Source of the DNA: Thermoplasmata archaeon
GTDB lineage: Archaea; Thermoplasmatota; Thermoplasmata; Thermoplasmatales; Thermoplasmataceae
DNA: 40,261 nt
Direction of reading: 5' to 3'
NCBI GenBank assembly: GCA_021802205.1
Contig: JAKAAT010000011.1
Location: forward strand, 1 to 40,261
Each line of letters begins with the position of its first letter. Position 1 is the first letter of the stretch. The translations under genes and the position numbers were made by a program. Below the pieces are notes generated by a model. The model had not been told where the DNA came from, ran no database searches, and worked only from the letters and a program-made list of their open reading frames with translations. Positions 1 to 9,900 of this stretch are shown piece after piece.

Positions 1-1031
1 TTGAAGTCTGTAGTATAACCATATCCCCCGAAGAGTTGCAGTGACCTCTCTGTTACATACACTGCAGTATCGGAAGCGAACATCTTTGCTATGGATGATA
101 ATTCAACAGTATCCTCATGCTTTTCCCACTTTTCGGCGGCTTCCCTTATCAGGAGTTCAGAGGCTTTTATCTTTGATTCCATTTCTGCTATCATGAACTG
201 GATTCCCTGGAAATCAATAATTTTTTTGTTGAACTGTTTTCTGGTATTTATGTATTCCAGGGCTTCCCTGAAAGCAGATTTCGCAATTCCCAGAGCCTGG
301 GCACCTATTCCTATTCTTCCCGCATCAAGGGTGTCCATTATAACTGAAAAACCCTTGTTGTATTCTCCCACAATATTTGATTCGGGAACAACAACATCAT
401 GAAAATTCAGTTCCACCGTGCTGGACCCCCGTATACCCATCTTATGGATATCCCTGCTGATTTCTAGACCGGGAGCATCCGCATCAACAACAAATGTTGT
501 GATTCCCTTATAGCCTTTAGACTTGTCAGTTGATGCGTCCATCACAAAAAATTTAGCAAGCCTCCCGTTGGAAATAAAGGTTTTTGTCCCGTTGATTTTA
601 TATCCACCAGAACATTTTTCTGCATGTGCTGAAATCGATGCGGCATCACTTCCCGATCCGGGTTCAGTAATAGCAAGACCACCTACTGCACCTTTTGCAA
701 TTTCAGTCAGGTACTTCTTGTTCAGTGATTCACTTCCGAACATAATAAGTGGCTCAGCAAAAAGTGTAAGGGCACCATCAAGCACGAGAGCGGTACTGGG
801 GCACGCCTCTGATATTGTTTCTATTGCCTCGACCAGGAATGGAAAACTTAAACCGTATCCTCCATACTTTTCAGGAATATAAGATGCAAACAATCCCATA
901 TCTCTCATTGCCTGTATAATATCCTCGGGGACTTCCATCCTTTCGTCTATTTCCCTGGCCCTTGGTTTTATTTTATTCTCTGCAAGTTCTCTGACATATT
1001 TTAAAACATCCATTTCATTCTCATTAAGCAT
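1..1031 (-). CDS. acyl-CoA dehydrogenase, C-terminus cut by the window edge
   Basis: The complement of the first kilobase is one open frame of about 343 codons that runs off the left edge. It reads as an FAD-dependent acyl-CoA dehydrogenase, which oxidises acyl-CoA to trans-2-enoyl-CoA. Both family signatures are visible: AITEPGSGSDAAS near residues 120-132 and QLFGGYGY near 332-339. The N-terminal helical domain (VPEDIIQAMRDMGLFASYIPEKYGGYG) is also typical. The family is usually about 380 residues, so only some 40 are missing; they include the region where many members carry the catalytic Glu, which therefore cannot be checked. The start is ATG at 1031, with a weak AT-rich promoter element around 1049-1061 on this strand. 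Plus-strand frames across it are shadows. Substrate chain length cannot be told. Confidence 0.93.
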   Translation of the reverse strand, partial: MLNENEMDVLKYVRELAENKIKPRAREIDERMEVPEDIIQAMRDMGLFASYIPEKYGGYGLSFPFLVEAIETISEACPSTALVLDGALTLFAEPLIMFGSESLNKKYLTEIAKGAVGGLAITEPGSGSDAASISAHAEKCSGGYKINGTKTFISNGRLAKFFVMDASTDKSKGYKGITTFVVDADAPGLEISRDIHKMGIRGSSTVELNFHDVVVPESNIVGEYNKGFSVIMDTLDAGRIGIGAQALGIAKSAFREALEYINTRKQFNKKIIDFQGIQFMIAEMESKIKASELLIREAAEKWEKHEDTVELSSIAKMFASDTAVYVTERSLQLFGGYGYTTDF

Positions 1032-1142
1032 GAAAGTAAATAATGACTAATAATAATAGTTTTCTTATGGCGACTTATAATGGTAGGCATTGAACTAGTA
1101 ACCAGCGATATAGATTTCATGTCTTAAAAATGAATTTATTGT

Positions 1143-1155
1143 CTGTTTTAAACAG
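1143..1155. repeat. short inverted repeat in the divergent intergenic region
   Basis: CTGTTT-T-AAACAG is a perfect 6-base inverted repeat with a one-base centre. It lies between the divergent acyl-CoA dehydrogenase and DUF981-like genes. Its size and symmetry suit a dimeric regulator, but a chance palindrome in AT-rich DNA is quite possible. Nothing else recognisable lies in 1032-1258. Confidence 0.25.
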
Positions 1156-1258
1156 CTTTACCGTATTATAAGTCTTTCAGAACTTATTGTGGAAACTCCC
1201 GGATAATTATTAATTGCATTATCAAAAAAAATAATACTGAATATATTCATAAAAAAAG

Positions 1259-1297
1259 TATTATATTAATATAGTATTAAAATAGAGATTTAGAGGT
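1259..1297 (+). promoter_or_regulatory. TATA-like element and ribosome binding site of the DUF981-like gene
   Basis: An AT-rich TATA-like stretch (about 1259-1274) is followed by GAGGT at 1293-1297, six bases before the ATG at 1304. Unlike many genes here, this one probably has a short leader with a Shine-Dalgarno site. Confidence 0.45.
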
Positions 1298-1303
1298 AAT
1301 TTT

Positions 1304-1876
1304 ATGGGATTTGTTGATCCATTGGCTGCGATGCTACTAAGTCTTGGTATAAGTGCTGCCCTGATTGCTGCTTATTTTTATATGGCTGCACAGGGTAAGG
1401 ACATGAAAGAGCTTGTTATTCCAAGTTTTGCTTTCGGATTTTTTGATTTTGCATCTGGTTTTAGAATGTCCCAGTTCTGGCCATTTCCTGGACCACTGAG
1501 CGCATACAACATGCTATTCGGTGACCCCTTGATGATACTTGGACTGTTACTGATGGCAGGTTCTCTCATGATATATAAACAGGAGAATCTTAGGTCTATA
1601 TCTATTCCTGGTGTAATGTTGGGTATTTATCTATTTATTGAAAGTGCTGCTATGGTTAATTTCAAGCTTGAAACTGGAGATGACCTAGTAAGTGCACTGG
1701 GATTGTATGTTATGAGCGGGATATCTGCAGTATATTCTCTGGTATTGTTCGTGAAACCTGATAACAGCAAAAAGTATCTTTATTATATAGGATTCATACT
1801 TCTGGCACTGACTGCACTGATAGCGCTGTTTATCGGTTATGCCGCAATATATCAGCATTTACAGGCACCGCCGTAA
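1304..1876 (+). CDS. polytopic membrane protein, DUF981-like
   Basis: A 190-residue, almost entirely hydrophobic protein with about six predicted membrane segments. The loop with FWPFPGPLSAYNMLFGDP (about residues 58-75) resembles what I remember of the archaeal DUF981 family, which is common in Thermoplasmata and other acidophilic archaea. No catalytic motif is visible and the function is unknown. It is a single-gene unit with its own promoter and ribosome binding site, divergent from the acyl-CoA dehydrogenase. The gene call is firm; the family name rests on pattern memory only. Confidence 0.8.
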   Translation: MGFVDPLAAMLLSLGISAALIAAYFYMAAQGKDMKELVIPSFAFGFFDFASGFRMSQFWPFPGPLSAYNMLFGDPLMILGLLLMAGSLMIYKQENLRSISIPGVMLGIYLFIESAAMVNFKLETGDDLVSALGLYVMSGISAVYSLVLFVKPDNSKKYLYYIGFILLALTALIALFIGYAAIYQHLQAPP

Positions 1877-2048
1877 TATTTATAATTTTATTCTGTTATT
1901 TTTGTTGCACCATACAACGATATATTTTTAAATGTTTAATTTATATAATCGTGCCTATAGTAAGGTCGATATGAAAATCATAGATACAGTAAAATGAAAT
2001 GTACTCACGATGCTGGGATTTAAATAAATTTATCCCTGTCAATGCCAT

Positions 2049-2090
2049 AAATATAATTACTATGTTTCCTATGGTTTATAAATTGGTGAT
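2049..2090 (+). promoter_or_regulatory. promoter and ribosome binding site of the radical SAM gene
   Basis: AAATATAATTA at 2049-2059 is a TATA-like box. GGTGAT at 2085-2090 is complementary to the archaeal 16S 3' end and lies three bases before the ATG at 2094, so the transcript likely has a short leader. The rest of 1877-2093 holds only AT-rich sequence. Confidence 0.45.
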
Positions 2091-2093
2091 ATT

Positions 2094-3761
2094 ATGAAAA
2101 CAGAAGTTGCGCTGGTACATGCTCCGAGCATATACGATTTCAGAACGAGAGATATTAAACTTGGACCCATAAGTGATGTTATACCGTCTACCCCGGTCTT
2201 CGAAATGTACCCGATCGGTTTCATCAGCATGCTCAACTCACTCATAAAAGAGGGATATAATGCGAGAATATGCAATGTTGCTTCCATGATGGTATCATCT
2301 AACAAATTCGACCCTGTAAAATATTTAAAGGATGTGGAATCCGGAATTTACGGCATTGACCTTCACTGGCTCCCCCATGTCAATGGTGCACTGAAAATTG
2401 CAAAGATTATAAAAGACCTGCATCCAGAATCAAAAGTATTGCTTGGTGGATTTTCTGCCACCTATTTTGCCAATGATATAATGAAGAACTATGAATATGT
2501 AGATTTTATACTCTCGGGAGATTTACAGGAAAATAATATAGTAAAGCTTGCAGAGTCAATAGAAAGTTCACATGACCTCAATAGTGTTCCAGATTTAATC
2601 CACAGAAATGGGGATAAAATAGTACATAATAGGCCGGGAAAATCCTCTATTGATGATGTATTTCTAAACTATGGCATCCTCATGAAAAATTCAATAAAGT
2701 ACCACGATATCAAGGGTCATTTGCCATATGCTTCATGGCTGGAGAATACCGAAGCAATGACAGTTATAGAACACGGTTGCAGTTTCAATTGTGCATTCTG
2801 CGGTGGGTCGAATTTCGCATATAAGAACAATTACAATATTGTATCACCTGTGTACAGAAAACCTGAAATCATTGCTGAGGAGATATCGCTTGTTCAGGAA
2901 ATACTGGGTAGCCCCGTTTTTATAACAGGGGATATAAACCGTGCCGGGGAAAAATTTTATTCATCACTGTTCAGGGAAATGAAGAATAGGAAAATGGATT
3001 TGCCACTTTTGACTGAGTTTTTTATTCCTCCGGGAAAACAGTATATTGATGAGTTCGGAAAGAATTTCCCAGACTTTACCGTAGAGATATCCCCGGAATC
3101 ATCCAATGAGGTAATTAGAAATAAAAATGGAAGACCGTACGATAATAAAAGCCTGGAAAATTTTATTGAAAATTCGATTGCAGCAGGGTCTAAAAAGGTG
3201 GATGTGTATTTCACCATAGGTATGAGCGAACAAACGGTAGATGATGTAAATAAGGACCTAGATTATGGTGAACAGTTAATGAAAAGATTTACAAAGGATA
3301 AGGAGAAACTATATACATTCGTATCGCCACTTACACCTTTCATAGACCCCGGTTCTTTGATATATGAACATCCGGAAGACTATGGCTTCACAATTACAGC
3401 TAAAACGATAGGTGATTATTTCAATTTGCTGGAAAATGGGAAGGTGTGGACTGATTTTCTAAATTATTACACAAAGTGGATGAGTGTAGAACAGATTGCA
3501 AAGGCAACATACGAATCTGAAATACGCATGATAAAACTCAGGCAGTCTCTTGGTATGTTGAAAGATCAGGATGCAGAGGAGATAGTAAAGAATATAACTG
3601 CGTATATGCATGGAGATGCTTATATCTCCAACGAAAACAAGAGCAGCCATTTATCTTATATAGAAAAGGATGTGGAATGGTCTTATAAACATAAACTCAC
3701 GAAGGAATCATTTTTAGTATCACTGTACAGATCATATAATGACATTAAGAAAAAACTTTAA
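2094..3761 (+). CDS. B12-binding domain/radical SAM protein (Ta0216-like)
   Basis: A 555-residue protein. Residues 1 to about 150 look like a cobalamin-binding fold, including the GGFSATYFA segment in the usual place of the GG motif. The radical SAM core follows with CSFNCAFC, so Cys229, Cys233 and Cys236 would hold the 4Fe-4S cluster that cleaves S-adenosylmethionine. The layout matches a B12/radical SAM family described from Thermoplasma (the Ta0216 type). Its reaction is unknown; relatives include methyltransferases acting on unactivated carbons. It stands alone with its own promoter. The following gene is a precorrin-2 dehydrogenase, which may be coincidence. Domain call firm, family call moderate, substrate unknown. 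Confidence 0.88.
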   Translation: MKTEVALVHAPSIYDFRTRDIKLGPISDVIPSTPVFEMYPIGFISMLNSLIKEGYNARICNVASMMVSSNKFDPVKYLKDVESGIYGIDLHWLPHVNGALKIAKIIKDLHPESKVLLGGFSATYFANDIMKNYEYVDFILSGDLQENNIVKLAESIESSHDLNSVPDLIHRNGDKIVHNRPGKSSIDDVFLNYGILMKNSIKYHDIKGHLPYASWLENTEAMTVIEHGCSFNCAFCGGSNFAYKNNYNIVSPVYRKPEIIAEEISLVQEILGSPVFITGDINRAGEKFYSSLFREMKNRKMDLPLLTEFFIPPGKQYIDEFGKNFPDFTVEISPESSNEVIRNKNGRPYDNKSLENFIENSIAAGSKKVDVYFTIGMSEQTVDDVNKDLDYGEQLMKRFTKDKEKLYTFVSPLTPFIDPGSLIYEHPEDYGFTITAKTIGDYFNLLENGKVWTDFLNYYTKWMSVEQIAKATYESEIRMIKLRQSLGMLKDQDAEEIVKNITAYMHGDAYISNENKSSHLSYIEKDVEWSYKHKLTKESFLVSLYRSYNDIKKKL

Positions 3762-3807
3762 CTTCTTAATAAAATTTTTATTGTTATAGAAATAAACCAT
3801 GGAAAAT

Positions 3808-3818
3808 TAATTTATATT
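3808..3818 (+). promoter_or_regulatory. TATA box of the precorrin-2 dehydrogenase gene
   Basis: TTAATTTATAT is centred about 28 bases before the ATG at 3842 and only about 19 before the in-frame GTG at 3833. In leaderless archaeal genes the box sits 24-28 bases before the start, so this favours ATG 3842. Confidence 0.45.
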
Positions 3819-3841
3819 CCTGTAGGAATAATGTGATTAAT

Positions 3842-4336
3842 ATGATTTTTAACATAAAACTAAAAAACAGAAAAATCCTGATTGCCGGTGGCGGAAGAAT
3901 AGCAGAAAGAAAAATAAAACTCTTCCTTGCTGAAGATGTGGTAATCTATGTAATTTCCCCGGAAGTATCTGAATTCATACAAACACTTTCGGATGAAGGA
4001 AAAATAGAACTTACAAAGCGAAAAATTGAGCCCGACGATATAAAAGATAAATATTTCATGGTACTCTGTGCAACCAGTGATCAGCCGGTCAATAATATGA
4101 TTTCAGATATTTGTACGACAAAAAATATTTTACATGATAATTCAGGGAATCATGTAAATTCTGATATTATGATGACGGCAAATGTTCATATCAATGATAT
4201 AACGATCGCCATCAGTACCAATGGCAGTTCTCCGGAAATATCCAAAACATTGAAAAATTTGCTTATCAGTGATCTGGATTCATCGGAATACACTTTCGAA
4301 GATACCATAAAGGCGATATATCATAAAAAAATATGA
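3842..4336 (+). CDS. precorrin-2 dehydrogenase (siroheme synthase N-terminal type)
   Basis: This is the NAD-dependent enzyme that oxidises precorrin-2 to sirohydrochlorin, on the path to siroheme and the alternative archaeal heme route. The nucleotide-binding motif IAGGGRIAERKIKLFL is near the N-terminus, and STNGSSPEISKTLKN near residues 125-140 matches the conserved TNG-SP loop of the CysG-N/Met8 family. At about 164 residues it is shorter than Met8, so it probably lacks much of the C-terminal dimerisation/chelatase part. The frame also opens at GTG 3833; I prefer ATG 3842 because of promoter spacing. The isochorismatase-like gene begins four bases after the stop, so they are probably cotranscribed. 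Confidence 0.88.
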   Translation: MIFNIKLKNRKILIAGGGRIAERKIKLFLAEDVVIYVISPEVSEFIQTLSDEGKIELTKRKIEPDDIKDKYFMVLCATSDQPVNNMISDICTTKNILHDNSGNHVNSDIMMTANVHINDITIAISTNGSSPEISKTLKNLLISDLDSSEYTFEDTIKAIYHKKI

Positions 4337-4340
4337 TAGT

Positions 4341-4976
4341 ATGAAAACTTTTGGAAACAAAACGATATTTGAGAGCATTGATGAGATACTGGACCCGGAG
4401 CATACCGTCCTTGTAAACTGGGATATACAGAATGGTTTAGTAAAAAATATTTTCAACAGGGAAGAGTTCCTAGGCAATGCGAAAAAACTCACAGAGCTAT
4501 CACGGGAAAAAGGCATGCCAATAGTTTATACCAAGATAACACCGCTACCCTTCCGGTATATGGCTTCGTCAGGTATATACAGTTATATGAAAAGATTTGG
4601 TGTCAGTGACCCTGCAAAATTACCGGTTTTCATGGAACCAGGGTCCAGTGATGCTGAAATTTATCCGGACCTTGCCCCGGCAAAGGATGATTATGTAATT
4701 AATAAGAACACAGCAAGTCTTTTCATAGGAACAAATGTTGATAATATGTTCAAGGCAGCAGGAATTAAGACTGTAATTTTTACAGGGATTGCCACTGAGA
4801 TTGGCGTTGAATCAAGTGCCAGAGATTCAGGAAATCTTGGTTATTACACTGTTGTAGCAGCGGATTCCTGTTCCTCCCGTAGTAAGGAAATGCATGAGGC
4901 TTCACTCAAATCAATGTCTGCAGTATGCATGGTCATGGATACAAAATCTATTATGGAAATACTGGAGAAAAAATAA
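4341..4976 (+). CDS. isochorismatase-fold hydrolase lacking the cysteine nucleophile
   Basis: A 211-residue protein of the isochorismatase/nicotinamidase superfamily. Asp28 in NWDIQNGL and Lys122 in INKNTASLF occupy the first two catalytic positions. The third, normally a Cys in T-N-x-C-V-E-S-T-A-R-D, is Gly155 in ATEIGVESSARD. Cysteine hydrolases of this fold (nicotinamidase, carbamoylases) need that Cys. As I recall, true isochorismatases, which hydrolyse a vinyl ether, do without it, so this may be that chemical class or an altered enzyme. It is probably cotranscribed with the precorrin-2 dehydrogenase and ends three bases before the end of the convergent permease. Fold certain; substrate unknown. 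Confidence 0.88.
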   Translation: MKTFGNKTIFESIDEILDPEHTVLVNWDIQNGLVKNIFNREEFLGNAKKLTELSREKGMPIVYTKITPLPFRYMASSGIYSYMKRFGVSDPAKLPVFMEPGSSDAEIYPDLAPAKDDYVINKNTASLFIGTNVDNMFKAAGIKTVIFTGIATEIGVESSARDSGNLGYYTVVAADSCSSRSKEMHEASLKSMSAVCMVMDTKSIMEILEKK

Positions 4977-4979
4977 TTT

Positions 4980-6362
4980 TTACCTTCTTTCCTTTATAGG
5001 CATTCTTCCATAACTATCTTTTATTTTTGTCCCCATAATAATACTGAGAATGGATATAATTATAACGTAAACCACCATAATTACAAGGGAATAGATAAAT
5101 GGAAATTCCAGTCCAGATACAGCATAATAGAGAGCTATGAGTATTATGATTGTGGATACTGCCGGAATTACAATGTCAAAAACAAAATTTTTATGAACCA
5201 TTGAAAGGCCAGTATTAACAATCATATGAATTATCAAAGTAGAAAGTGTACTGATAGCAGCATAGAATATGAACTGGTTCAGAAATCCCCCTGTGCTGAA
5301 AGACGAATAAAATATCATAGTTGAAACCAGTGCAACCGAAATGAATATTCCTAATAATAAAAACAGTGCATTTTGTGGTGCACCATATTTATTCAATTTC
5401 ATAAATGATACTGGTAGGAAGCCATCTCTGGCCATTGAATATAGATTTCTGGTAATTGCTGTACCTATTGTGTTGAAAAGCGTATAAATTATAAAGAAGT
5501 TGAAAGCGAGGAAGAACATCGAAACATATATGCCTATATGGGTTTTTATTACCATAAATGCGGGGATTACTGTATTTGCGAAGTTACCCATATTACTTAC
5601 CCCGAATCCCACAACCAGGGAATAGGAAATTAGAAGGTCCAGAAGCCCTATGATCAAAAGCATGACAACTATGGAAAGTCCGATGTTTTTTCTTGGCGCT
5701 CTTGCCTCCTCTCCCAGGGAAACTACCGAGCCATAACCTGTGTATGCCAGAAAACTTCCTGTTATGAATCCGAGGAAAAGGTCTTTATAACCGGAAATCG
5801 GGGTGAATACTGCAAAGGTATTGTCATTGGATGTGAATATTATTATCAATGAGATGGCAATAACAAATATTATTTCTATGAGATTGATTGTTATCTGTGA
5901 TTTGAAGGACGGGACTATCCCGCGGTAAACGGCATAAAATGAAGGAATACTTATAATTACTATCAAAACTAGGCCGTAATAAAATGGTATATTCACACCT
6001 GTGAGATAAAATATGGCAGGATTAAATATCATTATAAAGAATGAGAGGATAAAAATTAAATTTGCAAGTTGATAAATCAGGTACATGTAGGATGTGATAA
6101 ACGCTGCATATTTTCCCAGGGAATACCCGGAGTAACCATAATACCCCCTGGCACTTGCAGTTCTCTTAGAAAATTGATATAATGTATTGCCTGTGAGAAG
6201 AGAGGCTATCAGCCCGACTAAAAAGGCAAGTGGGCTTGCTCCTGCTGCAAATGCTGCAACACTGATTATCCCATCAAATGTAAAAAGCGGGGATAGTTGG
6301 CCCATTCCCTGAAATATTAATCCGGGCAATGATATTGAATTTGATTGCAAATGGTTCTCCAT
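4980..6362 (-). CDS. APC-superfamily amino acid permease
   Basis: A 460-residue integral membrane protein with about 12 hydrophobic segments. The N-terminal part has the APC look: a first broken helix around SPLFTFDGIISVAAFAAGASPLAF and a glycine- and tyrosine-rich stretch (ARGYYGYSGYSLGKYAAF) near residues 70-90. The SYTGYG-like segment (LAYTGYGSVVSLGEEARAPRKNIG, near residues 204-228) is the conserved middle loop of APC transporters. It likely imports amino acids by proton symport, in keeping with a peptide-feeding acidophile, but the substrate cannot be named. A TATA-like region (about 6385-6400, complement) fits a leaderless start at ATG 6362. Confidence 0.9.
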   Translation of the reverse strand: MENHLQSNSISLPGLIFQGMGQLSPLFTFDGIISVAAFAAGASPLAFLVGLIASLLTGNTLYQFSKRTASARGYYGYSGYSLGKYAAFITSYMYLIYQLANLIFILSFFIMIFNPAIFYLTGVNIPFYYGLVLIVIISIPSFYAVYRGIVPSFKSQITINLIEIIFVIAISLIIIFTSNDNTFAVFTPISGYKDLFLGFITGSFLAYTGYGSVVSLGEEARAPRKNIGLSIVVMLLIIGLLDLLISYSLVVGFGVSNMGNFANTVIPAFMVIKTHIGIYVSMFFLAFNFFIIYTLFNTIGTAITRNLYSMARDGFLPVSFMKLNKYGAPQNALFLLLGIFISVALVSTMIFYSSFSTGGFLNQFIFYAAISTLSTLIIHMIVNTGLSMVHKNFVFDIVIPAVSTIIILIALYYAVSGLEFPFIYSLVIMVVYVIIISILSIIMGTKIKDSYGRMPIKERR

Positions 6363-6481
6363 GGTAGCTAATTGCTTTTTCGTATATAATTATAATTTAA
6401 AATGTACATTATAGTATAATATATATGTATATTTATTATTAATAATCAGTAATAGGTAAAGACATATACAAACAGAAAGAT

Positions 6482-6493
6482 TTAATATATAAA
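6482..6493 (+). promoter_or_regulatory. TATA box of the small membrane protein gene
   Basis: TTAATATATAAA is centred about 25 bases before the ATG at 6512, with no ribosome binding site between: a classic leaderless arrangement. The 149-base gap 6363-6511 holds this and the divergent permease promoter. Confidence 0.55.
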
Positions 6494-6511
6494 TTTATTT
6501 ACATATATAAA

Positions 6512-6850
6512 ATGGATATTAAAAAATATATTAAATTAAAAAATGATATTGAAACTGTTGTGGGTATAATAATCGGATTTGTCTTCGGGGCCAGATTTAT
6601 TGCATTTTTATTCCCTTATCTGGTGCATTATTCCACTTCCGGCATAAGCATGTCAACAAGTGTGTATGCACCACTGATTGCTTTAGTAACGGGAATCCTG
6701 ATATTTTTTGGAATAAGAACCCTTGCATATTTGATATCTTCGATGTTTCTCGGTGCCGGAATTGGAATAGCGCTGTATGAGTTCACAGGATTTAATGTTC
6801 TGATTGAGGTTGTTAAACTGGTTCATGTGTTCATGATAGCTGTAATTTAG
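6512..6850 (+). CDS. small membrane protein of unknown function
   Basis: A 112-residue protein with a short charged N-terminus (MDIKKYIKLKND) and about three or four hydrophobic segments rich in glycine. I do not recognise the family. The TATA box at -25 and the clean leaderless start make it a real gene. It lies between the divergent permease and the large helical-repeat protein, and may be a separate unit, because the next gene has its own promoter-like region. Confidence 0.7.
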   Translation: MDIKKYIKLKNDIETVVGIIIGFVFGARFIAFLFPYLVHYSTSGISMSTSVYAPLIALVTGILIFFGIRTLAYLISSMFLGAGIGIALYEFTGFNVLIEVVKLVHVFMIAVI

Positions 6851-6983
6851 ACCGAAATAAAATAGTAATAGAAAGGCCCAAAAAGCTGATTTTTACAGAA
6901 ATTTTATAATTATTTACATTAGGAGGATTATTTATTTAGATAATACCATAAACTATTATAATATCTGATAAAATATACCGTTA

Positions 6984-9900
6984 ATGTTCTCCATGGATCA
7001 TCTGATGCTGAAAAAGAAATTAAAGGCCGTATTGAAAAAGGCCCTTGAAAAAAATTCAATAGACATTTTCAGCAATTTTGTTATAAAAGAACAGGATGGA
7101 ATTAAGACCATATACGATCAAGAGGTCTCTAAAATTCTTGAGGATGCATTCAAAAATCAGGAAATCACAGAAGATCTATTTGATGCATTGAATCATATAA
7201 ATAGCAATCTCGTTCCGGTGTTGAAATATCAGGTATTCATGTATTATAATATGAATCATATTGAGGAGTTTCTCAAGATTATTAATGCAAATCAGAACCT
7301 TCTAGATCTGGAAGATGTTCATGAAGTGTTTTACACATTAATAAACTCTGTTAATATAGCTACTTCAGTAGAATATCTATGCAGAGCAGGAATTTATGAT
7401 GAACCAAAATTTGAACTCTATTTCAGGGAATCCTTTGAATATAATTCCTTCAAAGAATATATAAAACCATTAAAAGATTCCGGAAATTACAGCTTACTGG
7501 AAAAAATATTACTGCAGTGCATTTCAGTAACCGGTTCCAAGGAATGCTATATCAAACTAGCAGAACTGTATAAGGAGAGAGAGGAAAAGGAGAATCTCAA
7601 GACATTACTTGGCAGAATCACTTCCATATTCAACGATGGGATTGATTTGACATATTTTTATTCGTATCTTGGAGATTATAATTATGTAATAAAAAATTCT
7701 GATAAAACTTCCCCGGCAAATGCCATTCTGGCCGATGCATATTATCATACCGGCGATTACGAACGTGCTCTGAAAATTTATAAGTATATATATTACAATA
7801 TAGACAAAAATGTTCTAAATCGCATTATAGAAATTACATACAATATACAGGATTACTATTCGCTCCTGGGTTATATTTTTTCAATGGAAAAAAATACAAA
7901 TCTCAAAAGGCAATTCATCCTCTACAAAATCGAAGCAGAAATAAATCTAGAAATGTACAGTGAGGCTGAGTTAGATATTGCAAAATATAAAGCAGATTTT
8001 GCTGAGGACCCGGAAATTATTAAATTGTTGATTAAATATTATATAAATATCGATGACCAGGAATCTGCTTACAGCCTTGCATTAACTCTCATCGAAAGGG
8101 GAATTTCTGATAAATATAATTATAAAATAGCTGTGGGTTACCTGTATGAAAACAGCAGATATGACGATTTGTTAAAATTGCTTGATGCTAATCCCGAAAT
8201 GTCTGATTTCATGCCCGAATACTGTTCTTCCTTAATTTATACCGGAAAAATAGATATTACCCTGAATTATATATCTGAGGATCATAGCCTCCTGGATTCA
8301 GGACCTGTGGTCGATACATTATTTGGATTTTTAAAGACTGAGGACAAAATAAAAAAATTTGATAATATTGATATTTCTGGTACCCTGACAGAAATGATAA
8401 TATCTTTTATAAGGGGTAGAAAAAACGTTGATTACAAAAAATATATAGAAAAAGTCTACAGAAATAAATCTGTGGCATGTACTTACATCCTTGCAAGTGC
8501 AGATGATGCACAGAAAATTGCATTCAAGAAAAATTATATCAGAGGTCTTATGGGGATAGAAAAATACCAGACTGTGGGGTCAATTATATCGAGCATATAC
8601 TCAATTCAGAGAGGCATAGTACCGGAAGATCTAAATGATTCTGAATATTTTCTTTATCCTGTTAGCATGGCACTGATTAAACACGGTTTCTATAAACAGG
8701 CTGCAATCTATATAGAATCAATCAATAATAAGTCTCCTGATCCATTCTATTATTATATCAGGGCATTGATTGATGAGCATGAATCAAGCCACAGCGAAGC
8801 TCAGAAACATATAGACGAGGCCATTAATATTTTGGAAAATATAGATTTTTATGCGTTGAGGATCAATATCGCTTTACAGAGGAATGAAAGATCGGATAGC
8901 TTTATAAAGTCATGCATTGAAAAGGGATTCGCTGATATTTTCTTTCAGATAGATGATTTTGTTGAAAAAAATAAAATCGAGGTAAGTGATTCCTTCAGAG
9001 AATTGCTGGCCGCTACTGATGTAAAGAATACAGGACTGTACAGGTTAAAGGCATACTGTATGGATTCATATAAAATTAAGTTGAAGTTTTCGGCACTTTC
9101 GGTTCTGTATGGAGGAACTTCCAATGATATTGTAAAACATTATTTCTTATTGAAATCCAGAAATGAAAAGATTGCAATAACTTTCCTGGAATATTATCCA
9201 GTTAAAAAATATGTATCTTATATTATACTCTGCAGCTATTACTATAGTAAAAGAATTTATAAAAAAACTCTTGAATATTTTAATGCTGCCTATATTAGGA
9301 ACAGCAAAGCTGAAAAGAACCCGGTGTTTCAGGAGATTTCAACCGGAAACATAATTTCACAGAAAATAATTGGTGATATGGAATCCAGAAATGAGTGGTT
9401 TGATTTATTACTTTTTTATTATTACAGAAAGGAATATACACATATCAGGGAGATTATACAGAACCATTACAGCAATACAAAAATTCTGCAATTTGCTATT
9501 AATTTTGCCTGGAAAACCATGGCATTGAAAGAATTTATGCTAGAATTATTCCGAAAAACAGAGGATAAAATTATGGGCGAATTACTGGCAGGTAAATTTC
9601 ATGAAATGGAGCTATATGGCTACGAAATTGACATCCTAAAAAAATTGACTGCATCATACCCTGTAGAACCTGCTAATCAGGACAAACTTATCAATGCATT
9701 AATTCTCAACAATCAGGAGGATGAAGCACTTAAACTATCCTATGAAAATTATCATAAAAACAAATCAAAATCTTCATTCAATAGAATGATCAAGACAGCA
9801 TATACTTTAAAGGATTATGCATCCATTGTTAATATTTGTGGGAATAATGGAGAATTTATAGATAACATAAATATAGAATATTTTATAGATGCCGAAATAA

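Noticed and set aside
91-882. Two plus-strand frames of about 100-120 codons in the first kilobase
   Set aside because: They are antisense to the acyl-CoA dehydrogenase, whose complement gives an unbroken, family-matching protein.
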